Shown: positions 46,733-55,619, counted from the stretch's first letter. The stretch: DNA of 64,000 nucleotides from Pelagicoccus mobilis (GCF_016595505.1 NZ_JAENIL010000001.1:124001-188000); one strand, 5' to 3'. Made by a program: numbers and translations. The notes: a model not told the origin generated them from the letters alone.

Positions 46733-46762
46733 GGGCCCGGAATCAAATTCCGGGCCCTTTTT
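46730..46762. terminator. Strong bidirectional terminator between sulfatase and GH117-like genes
   Basis: A perfect 14-bp stem (46730-46743 with 46747-46760) with loop CAA. The minus strand follows with TTTAATTGTT and the plus strand with TTTTTCC. It ends the sulfatase transcript arriving from 46787. Confidence 0.85.
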
Positions 46763-46786
46763 CCTAAATCTACTGGGGATGAAACG

Positions 46787-48367
46787 CTACTTTCCTGAGG
46801 CTTTCTCGAATGTCTCCCGAACAGAGGCTCCGTCCACAATCGGCAAAAGCACCGCCTTCATCGACTCAACGCGCTCTGGATTCGTAGCAGAAATGTCATT
46901 CTGTTCCCCGATATCCTCAGCCAGGTTGAAGAGCTCGAACTTCTGAGGAGGCTGTGGCCCCTGCTTCTTGTTCCACTTCTGGTATGGCATGGTCAGCTTC
47001 CAGTCACGATGGCGCAGCGCATAGCCCCGAGCTTCCTGAATCTGATACGGAGCTCCCTTCTTATCATCTCCAAGTAGCGCCGCTAGGTTGCTCTGGCTGT
47101 CAGGAGCAGCTCCCTCTGGCAGATCCATTTCGAGCAGTTCTGCAAAAGAGGACATGAAATCGGTATGGGAAACGAGAGCTTGGGATGTGCCTGGCTTGAT
47201 GCGAGCCGGCCAGCGAACGATGAATGGTACACGAGTACCCCCTTCGTAGATCTGGTATTTTCCGCCGCGGTAAGGACCGGAACCGTCGTGACCGCGATCC
47301 ACTTCTTCAGTCGAAGTCTTCACGACCGTGCCGTCGTCGTAGCCATCGTCGTAGACCGGCCCATTGTCACTCGAGAAGATCACGATCGTGTTGTCAGCGA
47401 TACCGTGCTTTTCGAGCATTTTCATGATTTCACCAGTCGTCCAATCAAACTGGACCATCGCGTCTCCGCGGTAACCAAGCTCTGTAGCACCCCGGAAGCG
47501 TGGGTGCGGTACGCGTGGAACGTGAATGTCCTGAGACGAGAAATAGAGGAAAAACGGCTGATCAGGCGTCTTTTTCATGTGAGACTCCATCCACTTCTCA
47601 GTCTGTATAACGAACTCGTCAGACATAGTGGCGTCATCCCAGAGCGCGCTTTTTCCGCCGTATTGAACACCGATTCGTCCGATACCATTGATCACGCTGT
47701 GGTTGTGCCCATGCGTGTTCATGTAGAACGTCATGGTTTCTGGATTCTTGCGCCCATCTGGATACTCCGTGCTACGCGAGTCGCCCTTCTCCATCACAAA
47801 CAAGGGATCGTTCGGATCGAGATTCACCACGTGGTGATTTTCCAAATACACGCATGGAACACGGTCGTTCGTGTTCGGCAGCAAGAACGAGTAGTCGAAA
47901 CCGATTTCGAGCGGACCTGGCTTAACGGCCCCATTCCAATCAGTCTTAACACCCTCCTGGCCCAATCCGAGGTGCCACTTGCCGATTACCGCGGTCGCGT
48001 AGCCAGCGTCTCTGAAAAGCTCTGGCAAGGTGTACTCGTCGGTGATCGCCATTGGGGATGTCGGACTGATAATCCGCACATTTTTCCGGTGAGCGAGGAT
48101 CCCTGTAAGCATCGCGTAGCGTGAAGCAGAACAGGTTGATGCCGGACAATGCCCATCAGTGAAATTCAAGCCGCCTTCAGCAAGACGATCGATATTCGGG
48201 GTTGGGATCATCTTTGATCCGTTGACGCCTACATCAGCAAAACCGACGTCATCGCCGTAAATGATAACAACGTTGGGCCGTGTTAAGTCAGCGGCATGGG
48301 AGCTTGCTGCAAACCCGGACAAAAACATGCCCGTTACAGCGGTCAAAAAGGCGATTCGAAGCTTCAT
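46787..48367 (-). CDS. Exported arylsulfatase with CSASR active-site motif
   Basis: This 526-residue exported sulfatase (signal KLRIAFLTAVTGMFLSGFAASSHA) is a paralogue of the one at 41969. Metal residues are IIYGDDVGFADVG; the catalytic cysteine is Cys79 in CSASRYAMLTG, where Ala81 replaces the proline of CxPxR. This variant (C-x-A-x-R) is accepted by radical-SAM anSME maturases, so activity is plausible. Other family segments are VIGKWHLGLG, YFSSQDIHVPRVPHP and FSSDNGPVYDDGYDDG. It is monocistronic, with a strong terminator downstream and a TTTAACGTTTAAA site 74 bases upstream. Confidence 0.91.
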   Translation of the reverse strand: MKLRIAFLTAVTGMFLSGFAASSHAADLTRPNVVIIYGDDVGFADVGVNGSKMIPTPNIDRLAEGGLNFTDGHCPASTCSASRYAMLTGILAHRKNVRIISPTSPMAITDEYTLPELFRDAGYATAVIGKWHLGLGQEGVKTDWNGAVKPGPLEIGFDYSFLLPNTNDRVPCVYLENHHVVNLDPNDPLFVMEKGDSRSTEYPDGRKNPETMTFYMNTHGHNHSVINGIGRIGVQYGGKSALWDDATMSDEFVIQTEKWMESHMKKTPDQPFFLYFSSQDIHVPRVPHPRFRGATELGYRGDAMVQFDWTTGEIMKMLEKHGIADNTIVIFSSDNGPVYDDGYDDGTVVKTSTEEVDRGHDGSGPYRGGKYQIYEGGTRVPFIVRWPARIKPGTSQALVSHTDFMSSFAELLEMDLPEGAAPDSQSNLAALLGDDKKGAPYQIQEARGYALRHRDWKLTMPYQKWNKKQGPQPPQKFELFNLAEDIGEQNDISATNPERVESMKAVLLPIVDGASVRETFEKASGK

Positions 48368-48440
48368 AGTAGATTAATCGGAGCGATTGAGTGAAAACCA
48401 TGATTCGGTTTTTCGCCAACGTGGTCCCGTCTTTTTCGCG

Positions 48441-48457
48441 TTTAACGTTTAAAACGT
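48441..48457. promoter_or_regulatory. Palindromic operator-like site upstream of the CSASR sulfatase
   Basis: TTTAACGTTTAAA (48441-48453) matches the 43672 site at 12 of 13 positions. It overlaps ACGTTT-A-AAACGT (48445-48457), a palindrome with a CpG in each arm in the style of LacI-family operators. Confidence 0.5.
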
Positions 48458-48481
48458 GAAGAGCCCACAAGTGGATCGCCC

Positions 48482-49927
48482 CTATTTCTTGCGATTCTTA
48501 GGGAAGTTGTAATTCGGATTCGGAGATTCCTCCCTAGCACCTGCGATCAAGCGGTTCACCTCAGCCACAACCTCAGGGTGCTTGGCGGCCACATTCTTTT
48601 GCTCTGCGACATCAACCGAAAGGTCGTACAGCTCGAGGGGCGAATGCGGGTCGACAGAGACATTATAGCGAACTGCCTTCCACTTACCCATGCGCATCGC
48701 CACCCGCCCTTTCTTGGCATGAAACTCCCAATACAGATACTTGTGCTGCTCTTGACCGGCCTCTCCCAATAGAGTCGGCAACATCGACAAGCCATCCGTG
48801 TTTTTCGGAGCCCGCTGCCCCGATAGGTCAGCTACGGTTGGCAAGAAATCCCAAAACGCGGAAATGTGTTCACTCCGCGAGCCGGCTTCGATCTGGGCTG
48901 GCCAAACAGCGATCATGGGAGTGCGAACGCCGCCTTCGTACAAATCTCTCTTGTAACCGGATAAAGGACCATTCGATTCGAAGAAATCAGGATCGTGTCC
49001 GCCTTCCACATGAGGCCCGTTGTCAGAGCTGAAGAACACTAGCGTGTTCTCGGAAACGCCTTGAGCTTCCAGTTCTGCCATGAGTTCGCCCACGTAGTCA
49101 TCGAGCACACTCACCATTGCAGCAAATGCAGCACGCGGAGTTTTCTGCCCTTTGTAGTACGCCATCGGATACTCAGTCTCCGGTTCATACTTACCGCGAA
49201 ACTGGTCCATATAACGCTCGGGAGCATCCATATCGGCATGCGGTTGAATCGCGGCATAATACATGAAAAATGGCCCCTCTTTGTTATCACGGATAAACGA
49301 TAGCGCCTGCTCATGAATCAGGTCTGGTGCGTAGTCCTCGGTGTGCGAAGCCACATTTCCCCAGAGCAACTCCCGCTCATCATCATTCCACAAAAAAGCA
49401 GGATAGTAGCTGTGGGCGATACGCTGGCAGTTATAACCGTAAAAGCGGTCAAAACCCATTTTTAGCGGCTCACTGGCTGTGCCTGGCCCGCCAAGTCCCC
49501 ATTTTCCAAATACTCCGGTTTTGTAACCCGCAGTCTGCAACATGTGAGCCACTGTGAAAGTGTCGGCAGGCATTGGTTGCTGACCTTCCGGCTGCAACTC
49601 AGCGTTACCACGCACCCAGGTATGCCCGGTATGCTGCCCCGTCAGCAAGGCCGCCCGCGACGGCGCGCACACCGCACTACCGGAATAGTGTTGAGTGAAA
49701 AGCATTCCCCTCTCCGCCAAAGCATCGATGTTCGGGGTTTTAAAGTGCTTCTGACCTAGGCAACTCAGATCTCCGTAACCTAGGTCATCAGCGAGGATAA
49801 AGATAATGTTGGGCTTCTGCTTCGCGTCTAGGGCCGCAACCAGGAATTGAGCCAAGACAAATAGGAAAACGAGGGTCAGCTTGAGCCCGACTCCATGGTC
49901 AGGCAGAGAGGAAGATAAGCGCTTCAT
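48482..49927 (-). CDS. Exported arylsulfatase A-like sulfatase (CAPSR)
   Basis: This 481-residue exported sulfatase has a signal peptide (LKLTLVFLFVLAQFLVAALDA), metal residues in PNIIFILADDLGYGDLSC, formylglycine Cys87 in CAPSRAALLTGQHTGHTWVRG, FGKWGLGGPGT, YYAAIQPHADMDAPE and FFSSDNGPHVEGGHDPDFF. It is of the arylsulfatase A-like subgroup, like the sulfatase at 52381. Members include 6-O-galactose and fucose sulfatases, so the substrate remains open. Its upstream region carries a TTGTACACTA site (50014-50023) and a BIME-like element, then the symporter terminator, so it is transcribed on its own. Confidence 0.92.
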   Translation of the reverse strand: MKRLSSSLPDHGVGLKLTLVFLFVLAQFLVAALDAKQKPNIIFILADDLGYGDLSCLGQKHFKTPNIDALAERGMLFTQHYSGSAVCAPSRAALLTGQHTGHTWVRGNAELQPEGQQPMPADTFTVAHMLQTAGYKTGVFGKWGLGGPGTASEPLKMGFDRFYGYNCQRIAHSYYPAFLWNDDERELLWGNVASHTEDYAPDLIHEQALSFIRDNKEGPFFMYYAAIQPHADMDAPERYMDQFRGKYEPETEYPMAYYKGQKTPRAAFAAMVSVLDDYVGELMAELEAQGVSENTLVFFSSDNGPHVEGGHDPDFFESNGPLSGYKRDLYEGGVRTPMIAVWPAQIEAGSRSEHISAFWDFLPTVADLSGQRAPKNTDGLSMLPTLLGEAGQEQHKYLYWEFHAKKGRVAMRMGKWKAVRYNVSVDPHSPLELYDLSVDVAEQKNVAAKHPEVVAEVNRLIAGAREESPNPNYNFPKNRKK

Positions 49928-50012
49928 TCGATAACAACAGTTTGGGGAGAATCAGATAGAGCCCAAAGTGTATCGCTCCACCTCCTCCGCCGATAGTTCA
50001 TCTTGCGTAAAG

Positions 50013-50024
50013 CTTGTACACTAT
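50013..50024. promoter_or_regulatory. ATTGTACACAAT-like motif, copy 3
   Basis: CTTGTACACTAT matches copies 1 and 2 at 10 of 12 positions and lies 86 bases upstream of the sulfatase start at 49927. Confidence 0.4.
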
Positions 50025-50052
50025 CTCGCCAAAGAGAGCGCTGATGCCAAAG

Positions 50053-50114
50053 GTAGCGTCCGTTGTCTCCAACGGATACAAAGCCGATTTGCCCGCTGGG
50101 GACAGCGGCTCTAC
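50053..50114. repeat. BIME-like element GTAG...CTAC with two internal hairpins
   Basis: AAAGGTAG (50049-50056) and CTACCTTT (50111-50118) are exact reverse complements. Between them lie hairpins CCGTTG-TCTC-CAACGG (50060-50075) and CCGCT/AGCGG (50093-50108). Each end carries a GTAG head, the classical inverted pair. Confidence 0.65.
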
Positions 50115-50136
50115 CTTTGGGAGATTTTGGGCACAC

Positions 50137-50170
50137 AAAAAAGCGGAACCGCCATTCGGCGATTCCGCTT
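50137..50170 (-). terminator. Rho-independent terminator of the SSS symporter gene
   Basis: An 11-bp stem (50143-50153 with 50158-50168, one mismatched or wobble pair), loop ATTC, is followed on the minus strand by a T-run (50137-50142). It lies 26 bases after the stop at 50196. Confidence 0.87.
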
Positions 50171-50195
50171 CGGGAAATTTGAACTCTCAACCGGC

Positions 50196-52106
50196 TTACC
50201 AGAAGACCGCGTAGAGAATCAGAGTCGCAACAACGACGAGCCCACCGAGGAGCTTCGCAGTTGGTGACGATTCGAGAGCGATCGCGTCGTTCACTGGCAT
50301 TTGTACCTTGTCCTTCATCGGTTTAATGATGGTCAGCGCGATACCGATGGCTACTACGCACCCGAGGGTGATCGCCATGCGGTTGAGGAAGGCGATGTCT
50401 TCCGTACCCACTTTCAGGGCACCGTAAATCACGATACTCATTACGATACCTGCGAAACCGAACCAGCGTGGAGTCTTTGGCGAGAAGAAGCCAAAAATGA
50501 ATACAGCCAAGATACCTGGAGAAATGAAGCCTTGGAACTCCTGAATGTAAGCGAAGATACTATCAAACTTGTCCAAGGCAGGAGCGATCAGGCCGGCGAT
50601 GATTACGAAGATGACAACGAAGATTCGTCCCACCTTAACGAGCTGGGCTGGGTTCTCTTCGCCGGAGAACTTGGCGTACAAGTCCATCGTAGCGATCGTC
50701 GAAGCCGAGTTGAGCATGGACGCCAACGAGCTGATCACCGCACCACACAAGGCAGCCAAGACGAACCATGAGATCCAAGGGGTCGGCTTGATCAGGTTAC
50801 GAACGAGCACCGGGAAGGCCGCGTCGTAGTCGTAAGACTTGAGAACAGCTGCCTCGATCGCGCCATTCGCAATCGCCTTTTCCGCAAGCGCATTGATGCT
50901 ATCCGAGCTCAATGAGCCGGGAGCGCTGCCTGCTTCAGCCGCGTTGTGGGCCAAGATTTTGGCAGCGAAGGCGCTGTGTACTTCTACAAACTGTTCGTCT
51001 ACCGTGAAGACCTCGCCCTTCTCCACCGCAGCGAAGGCTGCCTCATTGGTGTCAGCCATCGATTGCTTCAAATCGCCGCTGAAAAGGTTGAAAGCCAAAA
51101 TACCTGGAATTACCACGATGAACGGGATGACCAGTTTAAGACCTGCTGCAAAGACGATACCCTTTTGCCCTTCCGCGAGCGACTTGGAACCGAGGGTTCT
51201 TTGCACGATGTACTGGTTGAGTCCCCAGTAGTACAGGTTCGGAATCCACAAACCGATCAGCAAAGCCGTCCAAGGAATGTCGGAGTCAGTCTTAGGACGA
51301 ATCATGTGAACCTTACCGCCGGCCCCGTTTGGTCCTTCCAATGCGACCGCTTCACCATCGACACCATCGTTGAGCAGCATGAAGCGCTCGGCAGGGCTCG
51401 CGCTCTCCAAATCAGCAATTGTTGCGTTGGAGTTCGCAACCTTGGTGAGGATAAGCTCTTCAGCAGGCTTTTCAGCGAGAGCGTTGAACGACAAATACAT
51501 GACGATCGCGCCGCCGACGATCAGGGCCGCACCCCAAACCAAGTCCGTCCAAGCACAAGCCTTTAGGCCACCAACAAAAACGTAGACCGCAGCCAGAATC
51601 GCGATCGCCCAGCACATCGCTGGCAAGCTGTTGAGGACTGGGACAGTATTGTAGTATTCAGAGACGAACTTCGCGCCCGAGAAAATAACGGAAGCAGTAG
51701 TCACGAACACCAAGGTCAAAATCATTGGGATCGCCATCGCAAGACGTGCCTTCGAATCATAGCGGTATTCCAAGAATTCAGGGATCGTGTACAACCCAGC
51801 CCGCAAGAACTTAGGCAGGAACCAGAAACCGACAAAAATCAGCGTGATGGCGGCCATCCACTCGTAGGAGGCGATCGCCATTCCCAGCCAGTTCGCAGAG
51901 GAGCCCGACATGCCCACAAACTGCTCAGTGGAAATGTTGGCCGCGATCAGCGAGAAACCAACCAGCCACCAGGTCAGGCCACGACCGGCCAAAAAGTAGT
52001 CCGCAGCACCGGATTCTTCCGATACATCAGACTTACTTTTCCAAATTCCTAGCCAAATGACGCCGACAACGGCGACAATGAAGAGTATGACTTCAACTGC
52101 GTTCAT
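50196..52106 (-). CDS. Sodium:solute symporter (SSS family), sugar type
   Basis: This 636-residue inner membrane protein has about 14 helices and SGLT-like segments: DYFLAGRGLTWWLVGFSLIAANISTEQ (the family signature), FLPKFLRAGLYTIPEFLEYRYDSKARLAMA, GGLKACAWTDLVWGAALI, NLYYWGLNQYIVQRTLGSKSLAEGQKG and LNSASTIATMDLYAK. SSS members take up sugars, sugar acids or amino acids with Na+, matching a marine host. A loop of ~90 residues rich in acidic and Ala residues (about 370-455) is longer than usual. In this locus it most likely imports monosaccharides freed by exported glycosidases. The ATG at 52106 begins MNAVEVILFIVAVVG. Confidence 0.94.
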   Translation of the reverse strand: MNAVEVILFIVAVVGVIWLGIWKSKSDVSEESGAADYFLAGRGLTWWLVGFSLIAANISTEQFVGMSGSSANWLGMAIASYEWMAAITLIFVGFWFLPKFLRAGLYTIPEFLEYRYDSKARLAMAIPMILTLVFVTTASVIFSGAKFVSEYYNTVPVLNSLPAMCWAIAILAAVYVFVGGLKACAWTDLVWGAALIVGGAIVMYLSFNALAEKPAEELILTKVANSNATIADLESASPAERFMLLNDGVDGEAVALEGPNGAGGKVHMIRPKTDSDIPWTALLIGLWIPNLYYWGLNQYIVQRTLGSKSLAEGQKGIVFAAGLKLVIPFIVVIPGILAFNLFSGDLKQSMADTNEAAFAAVEKGEVFTVDEQFVEVHSAFAAKILAHNAAEAGSAPGSLSSDSINALAEKAIANGAIEAAVLKSYDYDAAFPVLVRNLIKPTPWISWFVLAALCGAVISSLASMLNSASTIATMDLYAKFSGEENPAQLVKVGRIFVVIFVIIAGLIAPALDKFDSIFAYIQEFQGFISPGILAVFIFGFFSPKTPRWFGFAGIVMSIVIYGALKVGTEDIAFLNRMAITLGCVVAIGIALTIIKPMKDKVQMPVNDAIALESSPTAKLLGGLVVVATLILYAVFW

Positions 52107-52380
52107 AAATTATAGGGTGCTGAGGGGTTGCTTTTAGGGGTCAGAAGGTCGAATAAGCAGCATAAACTGGGTTAAACAGTTAAAATAAACATAAAGAACC
52201 GAGGCTGCTCTATAAGATTGCGTAAAATGCATGTCCGATTCCGCCAATTCAACTTATTTCCCACCAACTCCCTTATAATTAGGAGCATCCGGACTGAAAA
52301 ACGGCGAGCAATACACAAAATCATCTTCAGGTATTTCCATTGATCCTGAGGAAAACCTCGTCAGATGTCTCAACAACGAG
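52107..52380. promoter_or_regulatory. Upstream region of the SSS symporter gene
   Basis: The 274-base gap holds no gene. TTAAACAGTTAAA (52172-52184) is a palindromic site 66 bases before the start, loosely like the TTTAACGATTAAA motif. An imperfect hairpin (52325-52351) near the end of the upstream sulfatase gene may act as a weak terminator. Confidence 0.35.
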
Positions 52381-53793
52381 CTATTTTTCGCTCAAGCCAC
52401 CGAATGGAAAACGTGGAGTCTCTTGCGACGTCAGTCGAAACTGCTTCTCAAATTCTTGAACGAGCTCAGGGTGATTCGCTGCGAGATCATTCTCTTCGCC
52501 GATGTCCCTCCGCAAGTCGTAGAGCTCAGTTTTCTCCGCAACACCATAGCGAACCGCTTTCCAGTGCCCGCGGCGAATCGCTTGGCGAAATCCTTTTCTA
52601 CCCTGTTTTCCAGCAACATGCGGAGAGTGGAATTCCCAATACAAGTACTCGTGCTCGGGCTGCGGATTCCCTGTAAGCTCCGGCACGATCGAAATTCCGT
52701 CCGTCTGCTCGGGACACTCAACACCTGCGATCTCCGCTAGGGTCGGCATAAAGTCATAACTCGCTCCAATATGGTCCGAGACAGACCCCGCTTTAATCTT
52801 GCCTGGCCAATACGCAATGAACGGCACTCTCATACCCCCTTCGTAAAGGTCGCGTTTGTAGCCTTTTAGCGGGCCATTGCTCATGAAAAACCTGTGGTCG
52901 TGCTTAACTTCCGGCGGACCTTCGGCATGCCCCCCATTGTCGCTCGTCAAAAAGACGACTGTATTCTCAAGCTCGCCCATTTCTTCCAAACGCTGAAATA
53001 AACGCTCAATTTGCGCATCCAGCATTGTGATACGGGCCGCATGCGTTCGCTCAATCTCTGGCCAGCCCCTGTCCTTATACAAGTCGTTATCGCGAATCTT
53101 GAACTCATGAGCGTGCGGGCTCCGATAAGACATGAACAAGAAGAATGGCTTCTCCGCGTCCACCGTATTCAAATACTCAAGTGCGTACTCCGTACGGAAG
53201 TGATCGAGGCAATCCCAATCTTCGTGATTATACATAACACCCTCTTCACGCTGACCGATCCATTGCATTCCGTAGGGAAACTTCTCTCCACCTCTAGCAG
53301 AAGACCATTGTTCCTGTATCGCGTAATCGAAGCCTCTATTGATCGCCCATGTTGAAAGATCATTAGGATCCTCCACATGAAACTTTCCCACAAATCCAGT
53401 CTGGTAACCACCGTCCCGCAACATCTCAGCTAGAGTAACTTCGTCTTTGCGAAGCGGCACTCGATCCCAGACTCCATCGGAATAGATCCCCTTGTTACCA
53501 CGAATACTAACGTGCCCGGTATGCCGCCCGGTAAACAACACAGCCCGCGAGGGTGAGCACACAGAGCTCCCCGCATAGAAATCTGTGAAGCGCATTCCTT
53601 CCGCAGCGAGTTTATCCAGAAAAGGCGTTTTGATATCCTCTTGGCCATACGAGCCAAGCTCTCCGTATCCTAGATCATCAGCCAAAAGAAAAACGATATT
53701 CGGACGCTCGTCGGCCTGTTTCGTCTCACCGTGTCCACTGGCTAAAGCCAGAAACAAGGCAGCAAGTACACTCATTCCAGTCAGTCCTTTCAT
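52381..53793 (-). CDS. Exported arylsulfatase A-like sulfatase (CSPSR)
   Basis: This 470-residue exported sulfatase has a signal peptide (GMSVLAALFLALASGHG), metal residues in PNIVFLLADDLGYGELG, formylglycine Cys79 in CSPSRAVLFTGRHTGHVSIRG, VGKFHVEDPN, FMSYRSPHAHEFK and FLTSDNGGHAEGP. It begins two bases after the TAA of the GH110-like gene (TAAGGATG), so the two are translationally coupled. This pairing suggests that the sulfatase and the beta-helix galactosidase act on the same sulfated galactoside, one unmasking the residue for the other. It is a paralogue of the sulfatase at 48482. Confidence 0.93.
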   Translation of the reverse strand: MKGLTGMSVLAALFLALASGHGETKQADERPNIVFLLADDLGYGELGSYGQEDIKTPFLDKLAAEGMRFTDFYAGSSVCSPSRAVLFTGRHTGHVSIRGNKGIYSDGVWDRVPLRKDEVTLAEMLRDGGYQTGFVGKFHVEDPNDLSTWAINRGFDYAIQEQWSSARGGEKFPYGMQWIGQREEGVMYNHEDWDCLDHFRTEYALEYLNTVDAEKPFFLFMSYRSPHAHEFKIRDNDLYKDRGWPEIERTHAARITMLDAQIERLFQRLEEMGELENTVVFLTSDNGGHAEGPPEVKHDHRFFMSNGPLKGYKRDLYEGGMRVPFIAYWPGKIKAGSVSDHIGASYDFMPTLAEIAGVECPEQTDGISIVPELTGNPQPEHEYLYWEFHSPHVAGKQGRKGFRQAIRRGHWKAVRYGVAEKTELYDLRRDIGEENDLAANHPELVQEFEKQFRLTSQETPRFPFGGLSEK

Positions 53794-53795
53794 CC

Positions 53796-55619
53796 TTAAA
53801 ATCCTTCGTTGTTCGAAACCTGGAGCGTTTCCCTGCTAGACGCATCTGCTTCGATCGCCTTGGCATAGCTTCCGATGTAGCGGTTCCCCGAAATCTCAAC
53901 ATCGCTACAATTCTTGAAGTCAAACAAAGCCGCTTCTGGATGAAGCTGATCCCCCTGGTCCACCTTCTCGATAGTGTTCCCTTTGATCACCAATCCTTCG
54001 ACCCGATCCGCCCAAACGATGCGATTGTCAAAAGTTCTTATGTGGTTATCCACGAATCGAATGTTTCGATCATAACGGATACTCTTGTCGAAGCTCTTAC
54101 CCAGACGTGGAGTCACGTACAGGACCGCATGCTCCATAGCGCTGTAAGCACAGTATTCGAATCGATTGTTCCGTATCAAAACATCAGATACTGCACCAGA
54201 TTCGTACCAAAAGAAAGTTTCCCCTCTAAAAAAGATTGAGGACATCATTGAGGAGAATTCGTTATCCTCGATCACGATCTTGTGCGGTGTCTTGATAACA
54301 ATATTCCTAGCACGGTGATCCCGAGCGATGCATCCACGAAATGTAAACGTCGGATTCCAGGTTTTGTTCTCAAGAATGTCACCTACGGCAAGAGCGTCAG
54401 GAAGCTTTTCCTCAAATCGCAGTTCGAAATAGTTTTCGTTAATCTCTCGAACAGACTCGACCGTATTCACATCCCCACGACTCGGGTCAGGGCTGTGAAT
54501 AAACCAGACTTCATCTCCAACTCCAGCAAACTCAAATCCCAACTGCTGAAAATGACCGTAGGTCGCGCGAACCGTACGTTCATTCAACACCTCGTCCACA
54601 ACAACATAGGTTCCGTGCACGTTAGTCGTGTCGTCGAGCATGTTCTCGAAGCGAGAGTTCTCGATCAGGATATCCCCTTTGCAATTACAGAAGTGAGTCG
54701 CATCGGCCAGCGCTGAAATCACACGGTTCGTCCCCTCCTTCAAATACACGCCACTACGGCGTATCACGATATCTTCGCAACGCTCGAACAGGAAGCCCAT
54801 GCCTAAGGCGTGGTGTACCACAACCCCATCGAAAACAATATCTCGAGAGTTCATCAACTGAAAGGCGGGAGCGTATCGATTCTCATCCATGCCTCCTTTC
54901 GAACTCAGCAGACTTCCAACTGGCGGATACTGCTTGAGCTTCTCATGGAATCGCAAAATTCCGCCTGGTCGTCGTTCTACGTGCTCAGGATCTGAATACT
55001 GATCCCATGCTCCGTGCGAAACACGTTTTTCTTTAGCGTCAAAAGGAAGTGTCGCACCCATAATCTTGTACTTGAACCCATCGATATTTGGAAACACGAG
55101 TTTCCCCTTCTCCAGCTTCCAAGAATACCCTTTTTGAACTGGCCGAATATCGCGCCAACCTTCCTCTTCGTTGGTAGCGACCACTTCTCCGAGGAAAGTG
55201 AACGGATAGTCCCAATCAATCGACAAGTCACGAATCCTCACTTTGTCGCAATCCTCAATGCGAAACGGCAACACTTGTCCGTGGAAAACGAGTTCCGCTC
55301 CATTCCCCTCGATCGTCACCGAGTCGAATCCGCTCAATGGAAAGATGATATTCTTCAAGCCATTGTTATGGTTCGTCACGTAACAGTATCGCTGAGTCGC
55401 GTAGTCCGGCTTGAAGAGGTAAGTCCCCTTCGAAAGCACAATCGTCACGTCCTTACTCTCAACTCCCTCAAGCGCCTCTCTGAGTTTCAGGGTCATATCC
55501 CCTTCCTCTGGTGGCAGCTCGATCACACGAGCGGATACCAATGAACAAACGCAGAGCGCGGCGGCAATCAGGGTCGCAACGCAACGGATCGCCGAAGAAA
55601 GGGAATGGGGGAATCTCAT
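53796..55619 (-). CDS. Exported beta-helix glycosidase, GH110-like
   Basis: This 607-residue exported right-handed beta-helix protein has a signal peptide (IRCVATLIAAALCVCSLVSA). Repeats such as VTIEGNGAELVFHGQ, VRIRDLSIDWDYPF, VIRRSGVYLKEG and VIEDNEFSSMMSSIFFRGE line the helix. The motif ADATHFCNCKG...MLDDTTNVHGTYV matches the GH110 active-site region of inverting alpha-1,3-galactosidases, with acidic residues in the LDD stretch. Known GH110s act on blood group B antigens and lambda-carrageenan-type galactans. It is divergent from a second GH110-like gene and is translationally coupled to an arylsulfatase. A general pectate-lyase-like helix is the less likely alternative. Confidence 0.82.
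   Translation of the reverse strand: MRFPHSLSSAIRCVATLIAAALCVCSLVSARVIELPPEEGDMTLKLREALEGVESKDVTIVLSKGTYLFKPDYATQRYCYVTNHNNGLKNIIFPLSGFDSVTIEGNGAELVFHGQVLPFRIEDCDKVRIRDLSIDWDYPFTFLGEVVATNEEEGWRDIRPVQKGYSWKLEKGKLVFPNIDGFKYKIMGATLPFDAKEKRVSHGAWDQYSDPEHVERRPGGILRFHEKLKQYPPVGSLLSSKGGMDENRYAPAFQLMNSRDIVFDGVVVHHALGMGFLFERCEDIVIRRSGVYLKEGTNRVISALADATHFCNCKGDILIENSRFENMLDDTTNVHGTYVVVDEVLNERTVRATYGHFQQLGFEFAGVGDEVWFIHSPDPSRGDVNTVESVREINENYFELRFEEKLPDALAVGDILENKTWNPTFTFRGCIARDHRARNIVIKTPHKIVIEDNEFSSMMSSIFFRGETFFWYESGAVSDVLIRNNRFEYCAYSAMEHAVLYVTPRLGKSFDKSIRYDRNIRFVDNHIRTFDNRIVWADRVEGLVIKGNTIEKVDQGDQLHPEAALFDFKNCSDVEISGNRYIGSYAKAIEADASSRETLQVSNNEGF

Noticed and set aside
47165-48124. A 319-codon open frame on the plus strand
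   Set aside because: It lies entirely opposite the sulfatase gene at 46787-48367, has no export signal or known motif, and reflects codon bias of the real gene.
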